Below, piece after piece: positions 36,129 through 45,515 of a stretch of DNA of 64,000 nucleotides. Position 1 is the stretch's first letter. Each line of letters opens with the position of its first letter. The position numbers and the translations under genes are program-made. This stretch comes from Cronobacter condimenti 1330 (GTDB lineage Bacteria; Pseudomonadota; Gammaproteobacteria; Enterobacterales; Enterobacteriaceae): positions 1,984,001 to 2,048,000 of the forward strand of contig NZ_CP012264.1 in NCBI RefSeq assembly GCF_001277255.1, read 5' to 3'. Below the pieces are notes generated by a model. The model had not been told where the DNA came from, did not search any database, and worked only from the letters and a program-made list of their open reading frames with translations.

Positions 36129-36924
36129 ACGCGCGCCCTGGTTACTTAAACTCGCCGCCTGGGGTGGTGTGGTTTTCCTGCACTTTCCGCTCGCCATCAT
36201 CGCGCTCTATGCCTTTAACACGGAAGCGTCGGCCTTCAGTTTTCCGCCAAAGGGCATCACGCTGCGGTGGTTTGCACTGGCCGCGCAGCGTGAAGATATC
36301 CTCGATGCGGTGACGTTGTCACTTAAAGTGGCGCTGCTGGCGACATTGCTGGCGATGATCCTCGGTACGCTCGCCGCCGCCGCGCTCTGGCGGCGGGAGT
36401 TTTTCGGCAAAAATGCGGTGTCGTTGCTGCTACTGTTGCCCATCGCGCTGCCGGGGATCATCACCGGTATCGCGCTGTTAACCGCCTTCAATCAGCTCAA
36501 CATTGAACCCGGCTTTCTCACCATGGTGGTCGGCCACGCCACCTTCTGCGTGGTTGTCGTGTTCAATAACGTTATCGCCAGGCTGCGGCGTACCGCCTGG
36601 AGCCAAATTGAGGCCTCAATGGATTTGGGCGCCGACGGCTGGCAAACCTTTCGCTATGTGGTCATGCCCAACCTCGGCACGGCACTGCTGGCGGGCGGTA
36701 TGCTCGCCTTCGCGCTCTCGTTTGATGAAATTATTGTCACCACGTTTACCGCAGGCCACGAGCGCACGTTGCCGCTGTGGCTGCTTAACCAGCTTGGGCG
36801 ACCGCGTGATGTGCCGGTGACGAACATGGTGGCGCTGTGTGTCATGCTCCTCACCATGATCCCTATCCTCGGGGCCTGGTGGCTGACGCGCGATGATGAA
36901 ACTGTCGCCGGTAGCGGCAAATAA
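36118..36924 (+). CDS. ydcV: ABC transporter permease YdcV
   Basis: A 268-aa PotC-type permease (E. coli 264 aa). MHSERAPWLLKLAAWGGVVFLHFP begins the first membrane segment; the EAA loop is SQIEASMDLGADGWQTFRYVVMPNL. With YdcU it forms the membrane channel for the YdcS ligand, probably putrescine-like polyamines. It overlaps ydcU and is followed after 17 bp by patD. Confidence 0.95.
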   Translation: MHSERAPWLLKLAAWGGVVFLHFPLAIIALYAFNTEASAFSFPPKGITLRWFALAAQREDILDAVTLSLKVALLATLLAMILGTLAAAALWRREFFGKNAVSLLLLLPIALPGIITGIALLTAFNQLNIEPGFLTMVVGHATFCVVVVFNNVIARLRRTAWSQIEASMDLGADGWQTFRYVVMPNLGTALLAGGMLAFALSFDEIIVTTFTAGHERTLPLWLLNQLGRPRDVPVTNMVALCVMLLTMIPILGAWWLTRDDETVAGSGK

Positions 36925-36941
36925 CCTCAAAGGAATACGCT

Positions 36942-38366
36942 ATGCAGAGTCAATTACTGATTAACGGCGCGCTGGTGGAAGGCCAGGGCGAACGCCTGCC
37001 GGTTTATAACCCCGCCACCGGCGAGGTGCTGATTGAGATTGCGGAAGCCAGCGCACAGCAGGTGGACGCGGCGGTCAATGCCGCCGACGCGGCGTTTGAA
37101 ACCTGGCGCCTCACCACGCCAAAAGCGCGCGCTGAGGCGCTGCTGAAACTCGCGGATGCTATCGAGGCGAACGCCGGGATTTTGGCGCAGCTCGAATCAA
37201 AAAACTGCGGTAAACCGCTGCACTGCGTGGCCGGTGATGAGATCCCGGCGGTGGCGGATGTGTTTCGCTTCTTTGCGGGCGCTGCGCGCTGCTTAAATGG
37301 CCTCGCGGCAGGTGAATATCTGGAGGACCACACGTCCATGATCCGCCGTGATCCTGTGGGGGTGGTAGCCTCTATCGCGCCCTGGAACTACCCGCTGATG
37401 ATGGCCGCCTGGAAGCTTGCGCCCGCGCTGGCGGCGGGTAACTGTGTGGTGCTGAAACCGTCTGAAATCACGCCGTTGACCGCCTTTAAACTCGCAGAGA
37501 TTGCCCGCGATATCTTCCCCGCGGGCGTGCTGAATGTGCTGTTTGGCCGCGGCCAGACGGTGGGCGATCCGCTGACCGGCCATGAAAAAGTCCGCATGGT
37601 GTCGCTGACCGGTTCCATTGCCACAGGCGAACATATTATTAGTCGCACCGCGTCATCGATTAAGCGCACCCATATGGAGCTTGGCGGTAAAGCGCCGGTG
37701 CTGGTGTTTGACGATGCCGATATTGATGCGGTTGTGGAAGGCATTCGTACTTTCGGTTTTTATAACGCGGGGCAGGATTGTACCGCCGCGTGTCGCATTT
37801 ATGCACAGCAGGGGATTTACGACGCGCTGGTGGAAAAACTCGGGGCGGCGGTGAGCAGCCTGAAATATGGCGCGCCGGACGATGAAACGACCGAGCTTGG
37901 GCCACTCAGTTCGCAGGCGCATCTGGAGCGTGTAAGCCAGGCGGTAGAGGCCGCGAAAGCGCTGGCGCACATTCGCGTGGTGACGGGCGGCGAGAAGGTT
38001 GACGGACCGGGCTATTTCTTCAAGCCGACGGTGCTGGCAGGCGCAAAGCAGGAGGACGCCATTGTGCAGCGTGAGGTGTTCGGCCCGGTTATCAGCGTAA
38101 CGCCGTTTGAGGATGAAGCCCAGGCGCTGACGTTCGCCAACGATTCGCAATATGGTCTCGCGTCCTCGGTGTGGACCCGCGACGTTGGCCGCGCGCATCG
38201 CCTCAGCGCCCGCCTGCAATATGGCTGCACCTGGGTTAACACCCACTTTATGCTGGTGAGCGAAATGCCCCACGGCGGCCAGAAGCTCTCCGGCTACGGC
38301 AAGGATATGTCGATGTACGGGCTGGAGGATTACACCGTGGTGCGCCATGTGATGATAAAACACTAA
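36942..38366 (+). CDS. patD: 4-aminobutyraldehyde dehydrogenase PatD (YdcW)
   Basis: A 474-aa NAD+-dependent aldehyde dehydrogenase, the same length as E. coli PatD. It oxidises 4-aminobutyraldehyde to 4-aminobutyrate (GABA). Catalytic Cys280 (YNAGQDCTAAC) and general base Glu246 (MELGGKAP) are present, plus the substrate-anchoring PWNYP. AAAGGA lies before the ATG. Co-transcribed with ydcSTUV. In E. coli its aldehyde comes from putrescine by transamination; here a spermidine-dehydrogenase-like gene 1.5 kb downstream could be a second source. Confidence 0.95.
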   Translation: MQSQLLINGALVEGQGERLPVYNPATGEVLIEIAEASAQQVDAAVNAADAAFETWRLTTPKARAEALLKLADAIEANAGILAQLESKNCGKPLHCVAGDEIPAVADVFRFFAGAARCLNGLAAGEYLEDHTSMIRRDPVGVVASIAPWNYPLMMAAWKLAPALAAGNCVVLKPSEITPLTAFKLAEIARDIFPAGVLNVLFGRGQTVGDPLTGHEKVRMVSLTGSIATGEHIISRTASSIKRTHMELGGKAPVLVFDDADIDAVVEGIRTFGFYNAGQDCTAACRIYAQQGIYDALVEKLGAAVSSLKYGAPDDETTELGPLSSQAHLERVSQAVEAAKALAHIRVVTGGEKVDGPGYFFKPTVLAGAKQEDAIVQREVFGPVISVTPFEDEAQALTFANDSQYGLASSVWTRDVGRAHRLSARLQYGCTWVNTHFMLVSEMPHGGQKLSGYGKDMSMYGLEDYTVVRHVMIKH

Positions 38367-38587
38367 CGCCAGGTGAAGTGGTTGATAAAATGGATAGTGA
38401 GATATCAGCCACTTTGCCGCTGGGGCACCAGTGGGGCTGTCAGGTCAAACGTGCGTTGAGAACGGCGATGCGCTCGCCATTTTTAACCGACATCCCTCTC
38501 CTGCAAACGTTGAAAATCAGCTGCTGAAAGCGCGTGAGTGTTGCATTCCACGCTTGTTTTAAGACAGCCTTACTTACGCGCGTTAGT

Positions 38588-38953
38588 TTACGGGTGAATC
38601 GCCGCCCTAAAGGCGCGGCGGGTAGATTTCTTATTATCACTGGCCGAGTTTGCTTCGATCACCATGAGATAATTCTCGCCCGGCATAAACCTGAACTCAG
38701 CGGGGGTTACGCAAAACGCACCCGACAACGCCTGCTTGGTTTTCGGCAGCATAACCTGCTGCTGGGGGACATTGACGTTGTAAACCATCGCAAAGACAAT
38801 TTGCTCACCGGTTTGCAGCGGCAGGCGCAGGCAGAAGTTTTGCCCCTGACGGTCCACCGCAACAGGCGTTTCATGGGTGTAACGCTTATCAAGGTGTTCG
38901 CCCGGCGCGCAGCCTGCAAGCAGCGCCAGGCACAGCACGACGACGCTTTGCAT
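38588..38953 (-). CDS. Small lipoprotein, resembling putative T6SS immunity lipoproteins
   Basis: A 121-aa protein. The ATG at 38953 begins a lipoprotein signal (MQSVVVLCLALLAGCAPG, lipobox LAGC, Cys15). After cleavage it leaves a beta-rich periplasmic domain of about 105 residues with two Cys (QNFCLRL, GAFCVTP) likely to form a disulfide. The layout resembles a family annotated as putative type VI immunity periplasmic lipoproteins; I assign this from pattern memory only. No effector or T6SS gene adjoins it. It marks the start of the 24-kb block absent from E. coli. Confidence 0.55.
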   Translation of the reverse strand: MQSVVVLCLALLAGCAPGEHLDKRYTHETPVAVDRQGQNFCLRLPLQTGEQIVFAMVYNVNVPQQQVMLPKTKQALSGAFCVTPAEFRFMPGENYLMVIEANSASDNKKSTRRAFRAAIHP

Positions 38954-39133
38954 GGCTGTTGGACCTTCTTTTAAGCGCTTTAATGATCTGCCAGCAAAAG
39001 CTGCCCTTACGCAGAAATTCATATCCCTTTACCCTTTAGCGGATTTACTGGTTAAATCGGGGTTATGAATCGGTTAGCATTTTGCGCAAACCTGACCGCG
39101 GGCGTGGTTGTCCGCAGTGTAACCCGAGATCCC

Positions 39134-39496
39134 ATGAAAAAAATGTTAATCCTGTGTGCGCTCGTGTGCTCACTCCTTATGCCCACCGCGCAGGCGGATG
39201 TCGCGCCCGTAGCGATTGCCGGCCTGCATTCCGTCGCGCTCACCGACGTGCATTTTGTTAAATCCGAAGCCGGTAAACTGCGTATTGAAGGCATGGTAAA
39301 AAACCTCACCGATCACTCATTCCGCCAGGTCTATGTGGCGTTTAACCTGCTGCGTAACGGTATGGTGGTGGGCTATACCACCGCGATTACCTTTCATCTG
39401 GCGCCGGATGAAACCTGGCTTTTTCAGGCGCCATGTCGCACGCGTGTATTCAAACCGGACCATTTCCGGCTTGCCGAGCTTTCTGCCATCCCATAA
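39134..39496 (+). CDS. Exported FxLYD-like domain protein
   Basis: A 120-aa exported protein: signal peptide MKKMLILCALVCSLLMPTAQA followed by one beta-sandwich-like domain (LRIEGMVKNLTDHSFRQVYVAFNLLRNGMVVGYTT ... APDETWLFQAP) of the FxLYD type. Function unknown; such domains are found in envelope stress and sensing proteins. The ATG at 39134 is chosen because it starts the signal peptide. Divergent from the lipoprotein gene. Confidence 0.65.
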   Translation: MKKMLILCALVCSLLMPTAQADVAPVAIAGLHSVALTDVHFVKSEAGKLRIEGMVKNLTDHSFRQVYVAFNLLRNGMVVGYTTAITFHLAPDETWLFQAPCRTRVFKPDHFRLAELSAIP

Positions 39497-39567
39497 CGCG
39501 CGCGCAGGCCGACGCGACGGGCGAAAATACTCTACCTTTTAAGAGATACCGACTGAAAGGAGGATGT

Positions 39568-39768
39568 ATGTCACTGTCAATCGACAAAAAAGCGCTGCCG
39601 GACGGGGCGTATGAATACACGGCGACCTGTCGTGAAGAACACTATCATTTTGTCATTACCGGAAAGGGCGACACGGCGACCGACGCAGACCACGATTTGC
39701 TGCGCAATCTCAACGATATGAAGCAGCGACTGGACGAAGTCGCCCAGACCGGCAAACTTTCCGCTTAA
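39568..39768 (+). CDS. Hypothetical 66-aa protein
   Basis: Very strong Shine-Dalgarno AAGGAGG 4 nt before the ATG. The product starts MSLSIDKKALPDGAYEYTA and is acidic and soluble, with no signal peptide or membrane segment; the C-terminal half (DHDLLRNLNDMKQRLDEVAQT) looks like an amphipathic helix. I do not recognise a family. It lies 71 bp after the FxLYD gene and 102 bp before the flavoprotein gene. Confidence 0.6.
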   Translation: MSLSIDKKALPDGAYEYTATCREEHYHFVITGKGDTATDADHDLLRNLNDMKQRLDEVAQTGKLSA

Positions 39769-39870
39769 ACCTTCGCCACTCCGCGCCTGCCGGGGTGCCT
39801 GGCAGGCAAAAATTCTGTACCATTATATAACAAACTGAAAACAATAATTTTTGTCCTTTAAGGAAGTTCT

Positions 39871-41769
39871 ATGGCAATCACCCGACGTGATTTTCTCAAC
39901 GGCGTCGCTATTACCGTGGCCGCAGGAATGACGCCGTGGCACATTTTGCGCGCCTCGCCGCAAACGGCGACGCAGTCGCTTTACTATCCGCCAACCCTTA
40001 CGGGCCTTCGCGGCAACCATCCGGGTTCGTTCGAACAGGCGCACGCGCTGGGGCGTGAAGGTAAGCATTTCGATCCGGCAAGCGTGCCAGTGGAAGAGAC
40101 CTACGATCTGGTGATTGTCGGTGCCGGCATCAGCGGCCTTGCGGCTGCCTGCTTCTGGCAGGAGCTTCGCGGTAAACAGCAGCGTATTCTGCTGCTTGAT
40201 AACCACGATGATTTCGGCGGTCACGCCAAACGCAACGAATTTCACGTCGACGGGAAAACCGTGCTCGGCTACGGCGGCAGCGAGTCCTTCCAGTCGCCCG
40301 CCAATAATTTCAGTGAAACCGCGATGGGGCTGCTCAAAACGCTCAACGTCAGCATTGAGCGCATGGCGAAAAGCTTCGACCAGACGTTCTACCCGGATCT
40401 CAACTTAAGTCGCGGCGTCTATTTCGATAAAACCAATTTCGGTGTGGATAAAATCGTCAGCGGCGATCCGGGCCGCGCGGTGGCGGACGATATCCCGCCC
40501 GATCGTATGAATGCGCGCGATATCCGCGCGTTTATTAACGACTTCCCGCTGCCTCAGGACGATCGCGACGCGCTTATCGCGCTGCATACCGAGAAAAAAG
40601 ATTATCTCGCTGGCATGAGCGTGGACGATAAAGTCGCCTGGCTCGATTCACACAGCTATCGGCAGTTCCTCAGTGAAAAAGTGGGCCTGAGCGACAGCGC
40701 CATTCGTTACTTCCAGCAGCGCACCAATGATTTCCAGGCCATTGGCATTGACGGTACGTCGGCGAGCGACGCGCGTATCTGTGCGCTGCCCGGGCTCGAC
40801 GGCATGGATCTCCCGCCGCTTGATGCGGAATCGCTGGCCGATCTCGAAGAGCCCTATATCTATCACTTCCCGGACGGCAACGCCGGACTGGCGCGCCTGA
40901 TGGTGCGTCATCTGATCCCCGCGGTGGCGCCAGGGGACAGCATGGACGACATCGTGGTGGCAACCTTCGACTACAGCCAGCTCGATAAACCCGAGCACCC
41001 GGTGCGCCTGCGCCTTAACAGCACTGGCGTGCATGCCGCGAACGTGGCGGGCGGCGTTGAAGTGACTTATCTGCGCGACGGTAAACTGCACAAGGTCAAA
41101 GCCGGGCAAACGGTCATGGCAGGCTATAACATGATGATCCCGTACCTGGTGCCGGAAATTCCGCATGACCAGCAGGAGGCGCTGAAGCAGAACGTCAAAG
41201 CGCCGCTGGTCTACAGCAAAGTAGTCATCCGCAACTGGCAACCGTTTATCAAGCTTGGTGTACATGAGATCTATTCGCCTGCCGCGCCGTACAGCCGCGT
41301 CAAGCTCGACTATCCGGTGGATATGGGGGGCTATCAGCACCCGCGCGATCCAAATGCGCCCATCGGCCTGCACATGGTCTACGTGCCGACGTTCCCCGGC
41401 AGCGAGCTCAGCGCCCGTGAACAGTTCCGCAAGGGGCGCGCGTTTCTGCTTGGCACCCCGTTTGAGGTGCACGAGAAAATGATCCGCGATCAGCTACAGG
41501 GCATGTTTGGCGCGGCCGGGTTTGACCATGAGCGCGATATTGCGGCGATCACGGTTAACCGCTGGTCACACGGCTACTCCTACTTCTTCAGCGGCCTCTT
41601 TGATGACGAAGAAGGCTCACAGAAAATCATAGAAAAGGCTCGCCAGCCGGTAGGGCGTATCACGATTGCAAACTCCGATGCCGACTGGAGCCCCTATGCC
41701 AACTCGGCTATCGATCAGGGGTATCGCGCGGTAAAAGAGCTGCACGACATGGCGAAGGAGAGCGCATGA
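39871..41769 (+). CDS. spdH: Tat-exported FAD-dependent dehydrogenase, spermidine dehydrogenase (SpdH)-like
   Basis: A 632-aa periplasmic flavoprotein. A twin-arginine signal (ITRRDFLNG, residues 3-11) precedes a Rossmann FAD-binding site (VIVGAGISGL, 82-90) and the LLLDNHDDFGGHAKRNEF block (107-124) that I associate with SpdH-type proteins. SpdH of Pseudomonas and Citrobacter splits spermidine into 1,3-diaminopropane and 4-aminobutyraldehyde, passing electrons to a heme or cytochrome acceptor. The following gene overlaps by 4 bp and encodes a triheme cytochrome c, a fitting acceptor. patD, which uses 4-aminobutyraldehyde, lies 1.5 kb upstream. Substrate is inferred, not shown. Confidence 0.65.
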   Translation: MAITRRDFLNGVAITVAAGMTPWHILRASPQTATQSLYYPPTLTGLRGNHPGSFEQAHALGREGKHFDPASVPVEETYDLVIVGAGISGLAAACFWQELRGKQQRILLLDNHDDFGGHAKRNEFHVDGKTVLGYGGSESFQSPANNFSETAMGLLKTLNVSIERMAKSFDQTFYPDLNLSRGVYFDKTNFGVDKIVSGDPGRAVADDIPPDRMNARDIRAFINDFPLPQDDRDALIALHTEKKDYLAGMSVDDKVAWLDSHSYRQFLSEKVGLSDSAIRYFQQRTNDFQAIGIDGTSASDARICALPGLDGMDLPPLDAESLADLEEPYIYHFPDGNAGLARLMVRHLIPAVAPGDSMDDIVVATFDYSQLDKPEHPVRLRLNSTGVHAANVAGGVEVTYLRDGKLHKVKAGQTVMAGYNMMIPYLVPEIPHDQQEALKQNVKAPLVYSKVVIRNWQPFIKLGVHEIYSPAAPYSRVKLDYPVDMGGYQHPRDPNAPIGLHMVYVPTFPGSELSAREQFRKGRAFLLGTPFEVHEKMIRDQLQGMFGAAGFDHERDIAAITVNRWSHGYSYFFSGLFDDEEGSQKIIEKARQPVGRITIANSDADWSPYANSAIDQGYRAVKELHDMAKESA

Positions 41770-42962
41770 AGCGGATAACAGTTCTGGCGCTGGCCCTTTG
41801 GGCTACGCACGCGGGCGCGCAGGCGATGTCGCGCGGTGAATATGTGGCGCGCGCGGGCGACTGCATGGCCTGCCACACGGCGGCAGACGGCGCGCCGCTG
41901 GCAGGCGGGGTAAAATTCGCCACGCCGCTTGGTGATATTTACTCCACCAATATCACGCCTGATAACACCCACGGTATCGGCGGCTACAGCTATGAAGATT
42001 TCGCACGCGCGATGCGCGAGGGTGTGGCGAAAGACGGACATCACCTCTACCCGGCGATGCCGTATCCGTCGTATGCGAAAATGAGCGATGAGGATCTGCG
42101 CGCGCTCTACGAATACCTTATGAACGAGGTGAAGCCGCAGGCCACGGCAAACCGTGACAGCGATATCCCCTGGCCACTCTCAATGCGCTGGCCGCTCGGT
42201 ATCTGGAATAGCCTCTTTGCCGATGAAAAACCGTTTACCCCGCGTGCGGATAAAAGCGCGCAGTGGAACCGCGGCGCCTATCTGGTGCAGGGGCCGGGAC
42301 ACTGCGGCGCCTGTCATACGCCGCGCGGCATCGGGATGCAGGAGAAAGCCTTTGACGAGCGCGATGAGCAGTTCCTCGCGGGGGAAGAACTCAACGGCTG
42401 GTATGCGCCATCGCTGCGCGGGCTGAAGATGTCCGAGGGGGATCTGACCTTGCTGTTGCGCGACGGGCGCAGCAAGCACGCCGCGCTCAGCGGGCCAATG
42501 GACGAGGTCGTCACCAACAGCACCCAATACCTGAGCGATGACGATAACCGCGCTATTGCAAGTTATCTGTTAAGCCTGCCCGGCAGCGAACCGGTGAAAA
42601 CCCAGGCGCCGCATCTCTCGCAGGCCGCGCTTGAAAACGGTCATCAGCTCTATGCCCGCTACTGCGCGACCTGCCACGCCAGCAACGGCGAAGGCGCGGA
42701 TTACGCGGTTCCGGCGCTGAAGGACAACCTGACCGTCAATGCTGATAATCCGCTGACGCTGCTGCGCGTGGTGCTGGAGGGCGGCAAAACCGCTGTCACT
42801 GAGCGCCATCTCCCGTACAGCATGCCGGGTTACGGCTGGGCGTTAAGCGATCAGGACGCGGCTGACGTCACCAACTACATTCGCGGCAGCTTCGGTAACC
42901 ACGCCGCGCCGGTGACGCCAGACCAGGTCAAAGACGCTCGCCAATGGCAGCATAAAGAGTAG
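41766..42962 (+). CDS. Triheme c-type cytochrome, electron acceptor of SpdH-like enzyme
   Basis: A 398-aa exported protein. Signal peptide (residues 1 to about 20) then three c-type heme sites: CMACH (33-37), CGACH (180-184) and CATCH (300-304), in the spacing of the cytochrome c subunits of membrane-bound alcohol and gluconate dehydrogenases. Its ATG overlaps the flavoprotein stop (ATGA), so the two are translationally coupled and probably form a complex that hands electrons to the quinone pool. No C-terminal hydrophobic anchor is obvious. Confidence 0.9.
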   Translation: MKRITVLALALWATHAGAQAMSRGEYVARAGDCMACHTAADGAPLAGGVKFATPLGDIYSTNITPDNTHGIGGYSYEDFARAMREGVAKDGHHLYPAMPYPSYAKMSDEDLRALYEYLMNEVKPQATANRDSDIPWPLSMRWPLGIWNSLFADEKPFTPRADKSAQWNRGAYLVQGPGHCGACHTPRGIGMQEKAFDERDEQFLAGEELNGWYAPSLRGLKMSEGDLTLLLRDGRSKHAALSGPMDEVVTNSTQYLSDDDNRAIASYLLSLPGSEPVKTQAPHLSQAALENGHQLYARYCATCHASNGEGADYAVPALKDNLTVNADNPLTLLRVVLEGGKTAVTERHLPYSMPGYGWALSDQDAADVTNYIRGSFGNHAAPVTPDQVKDARQWQHKE

Positions 42963-42968
42963 GGCGCG

Positions 42969-42997
42969 CGGCGCTGCCAGATATGGCGGCGCCGTTT
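42969..42997 (+). terminator. Terminator after spdH-cytochrome operon
   Basis: A 10-bp stem CGGCGCTGCC/GGCGGCGCCG (one G-T pair), 6-nt loop, followed by TTTGC. It separates the flavoprotein/cytochrome pair from the molybdoenzyme operon. Confidence 0.6.
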
Positions 42998-43127
42998 GCT
43001 TCCGCCATTTCTTCCCACCCGTTTTTCTGAAACTTTCGGCTACCGGTCGTTTCATTTTTTCCCATTGATAACTATCAAGCTTTCTCATCGTCGGGCTTTG
43101 CAGAATACGCCCTTTTGATGAGGGAGC

Positions 43128-45515
43128 ATGATGAAACCACAACGTAAAAAGGATGAAACGGGCGAGGGCGGGCTGTCGCGGCGCGACTTTCTGCGTGCGA
43201 CGTCAGCGCTGGCGGCGGTGCCGCTCTTTACGGCCTCTGGCTCGTCGCAGGCCGCCGTACCGGCTGCGGCGGCGATAGCAGCTGAGCAGATCGTCCCAAC
43301 CTGCAGCACGTTTGACTGCGGCGGCAAATGCGATATTCGCGCTCACGTACAGGATGGCGTGGTGACGCGTATCTCCACCTGTCCGGATAATGACGTCGAC
43401 CCGGCGATGCCGTTGATGCGCGCCTGCGTGCGCGGCCGTGGCTACCGGCAGTTCGTCTACCATCCCGACCGGCTCAAATACCCCATGAAGCGGGTGGGCA
43501 GACGCGGCGAAGGCAAATTCGAGCGCATCAGCTGGGATGAGGCGACGACGCTGATTGCCGATAACCTCAAGCGACTTACGGAAAAATATGGTCCGGCATC
43601 GCGCTTTATGCACACCGACACGGCGCTATCCGGCGGGGCGTTTTCCGGTGACAAAATGGCGCGGCGTCTGCTGAATCTGACCGGCGGCTATCTGGAGTCT
43701 TATCACTCGGTCAGTATGGGCAATACCGCCGCGGCCACGCCATATACGTACGGCACCGCCGCGAGCGGCAGTTCGCTGGATACCCTTAGCCACACGCCGC
43801 TTGTTATCCTCTGGGGCCATAATCCGAACGAAACCGTATTCGGCCACACAAACCATTACTTTCAGCAGATGAAGCGTAATGGCACCCGGTTTATTGTGGT
43901 CGATCCGCGCTACTCCGACACCGTTGCATCCCTCGCCGACCAGTGGGTGCCGCTGCTGCCCACCACCGATAACGCGCTGATGGATGCGATGATGTACGTC
44001 ATCATCAGTGAAAACCTGCACGACAGCGCCTTTCTGGCCCGTTACACGCTTGGGTTTGATGAAGACTCAATGCCCGAGGGCGTACCGGCTGGCGAATCGC
44101 TGAAGGCCTATCTGTTTGGGCAAAAAGATGGCGTCGCGAAAACCCCGCAGTGGGCGGAGCGCATCACGCATGTCCCGGCGCAGACCATCCGCCAGCTTGC
44201 GCGCGATTACGCTACCACTAAACCGGCCGCGCTCATTCAGGGCTGGGGGCCGCAGCGTCATATCTGCGGCGAGCGCACGGCGCGCGGCTCCACGCTGCTC
44301 GCCACCCTCACCGGCAACGTGGGCATCAAAGGCGGCTGGGCGGCAGGCTATGGCGGCATCGGCAACCGGCTTTTTTGCGCCGATCCTTATAGCGTGCCCA
44401 ACCCGGTCGCCGAGAAAATCTCCATTATGAACTGGGTGCAGGCGTGCGATGACGCGAGTCAGATAACCCCGGAAAACGGTCTGAAAGGCGCCGAAAGGCT
44501 CAGCGGTAATATCAAATTCATCTTTAATCTGGCCGGTAACTATCTGGCGAACCAGAACCCGGATATCAACCAGACCGTAGAGGTGCTGGAAGATGAAACC
44601 CGGGTAGAGTTCATTGTGGTGAGCGATCTCTTCCTCACGCCGAGCGCCCGTTACGCCGATTTGCTGCTGCCGGAAACGAGCTTTATGGAGCGCTGGAATA
44701 TTGGCGAGACGTGGGGCACCGGCAACTACTTATTGCTGTCGCAAAAGCTGGTAGAGCCTGAATTTGAGCGCCGCTCGGACTACGACTGGCTCCGTGAGGT
44801 CGCCCGCAAACTCGGTATTGAAGCGCGCTTTAGCGAAGGGCGCAGTGAAAAGCAGTGGGTAGAACATATCTGGGAGAAAACCCGCGAGGCGCTGGCGGAC
44901 CACGATTTGCCAGATTTCGCCGGGCTTTGCCAAAACCCGCATGTGTATCTCAAGGCGCCGCCATATGTCGCTTTTGAAGAGAATATCCGCGATCCCGACA
45001 ACCATCCGTTCCCGACACCCTCCGGCAAAATCGAGATCTTCTCAAAGCGCCTCTGGGAGATGCATCACCCGGAGATCCCGGCGCTTTCTCACTACGTGCC
45101 CGCGCCGGAAGGCCCTGAGGACGCATTACGTGAAAAATACCCCTTACAACTCATCACCTGGAAAGGAAAAAACCGCGCCAATTCGACGCAGTACGCCAAT
45201 CCTTGGCTTCAGGAGGTGCAGCGCCAGCAGCTCTGGATAAACCCGCTCGACGCGCAGGCGCGCGGCATCCACCAGGGCGACACGGTGCGGATTTATAACG
45301 ATCGCGGCGTGGTGCAAATCCCGGCGGAAGTGACGCCGCGCATCATTCCCGGCGTGGTGGCAATGCAGGCGGGGGCCTGGTGGCAGCCCGATGCGGACGG
45401 CGTGGATAACGGCGGCTGTCCAAACGTGCTGACCAGCACGCGCATCACACCGCTTGCCAAAGGTAATGCCCATCAAACCCTGCTGGTTGAGGTAGCTAAA
45501 CATGAGTCAGTTTAA
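43128..45515 (+). CDS. Molybdopterin oxidoreductase, DmsA-like catalytic subunit
   Basis: A 795-aa DMSO-reductase-family enzyme with a Tat signal (LSRRDFLRATSALAA, 16-30). FeS ligands appear as Cys59, Cys64, Cys68 and Cys100: the first gap is four residues rather than the usual two or three. Ser196 (HSVSMGN, nine residues before the conserved PYTYG) aligns with the molybdenum-ligand Ser of E. coli DmsA. GWGPQRH and the C-terminal molybdopterin-dinucleotide domain (RVYNDRG-like, IPGVVAMQAGAWW) are present. Substrate unknown: DMSO, TMAO, selenate or another oxo compound. First of four coupled genes; no dedicated DmsD/TorD chaperone is nearby. Confidence 0.85.
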   Translation: MMKPQRKKDETGEGGLSRRDFLRATSALAAVPLFTASGSSQAAVPAAAAIAAEQIVPTCSTFDCGGKCDIRAHVQDGVVTRISTCPDNDVDPAMPLMRACVRGRGYRQFVYHPDRLKYPMKRVGRRGEGKFERISWDEATTLIADNLKRLTEKYGPASRFMHTDTALSGGAFSGDKMARRLLNLTGGYLESYHSVSMGNTAAATPYTYGTAASGSSLDTLSHTPLVILWGHNPNETVFGHTNHYFQQMKRNGTRFIVVDPRYSDTVASLADQWVPLLPTTDNALMDAMMYVIISENLHDSAFLARYTLGFDEDSMPEGVPAGESLKAYLFGQKDGVAKTPQWAERITHVPAQTIRQLARDYATTKPAALIQGWGPQRHICGERTARGSTLLATLTGNVGIKGGWAAGYGGIGNRLFCADPYSVPNPVAEKISIMNWVQACDDASQITPENGLKGAERLSGNIKFIFNLAGNYLANQNPDINQTVEVLEDETRVEFIVVSDLFLTPSARYADLLLPETSFMERWNIGETWGTGNYLLLSQKLVEPEFERRSDYDWLREVARKLGIEARFSEGRSEKQWVEHIWEKTREALADHDLPDFAGLCQNPHVYLKAPPYVAFEENIRDPDNHPFPTPSGKIEIFSKRLWEMHHPEIPALSHYVPAPEGPEDALREKYPLQLITWKGKNRANSTQYANPWLQEVQRQQLWINPLDAQARGIHQGDTVRIYNDRGVVQIPAEVTPRIIPGVVAMQAGAWWQPDADGVDNGGCPNVLTSTRITPLAKGNAHQTLLVEVAKHESV

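Noticed and set aside
38440..38640. Short frame with GERIAVLNARLT, faintly like a thiolase N-terminus
   Set aside because: Too short and weak to call a gene remnant.
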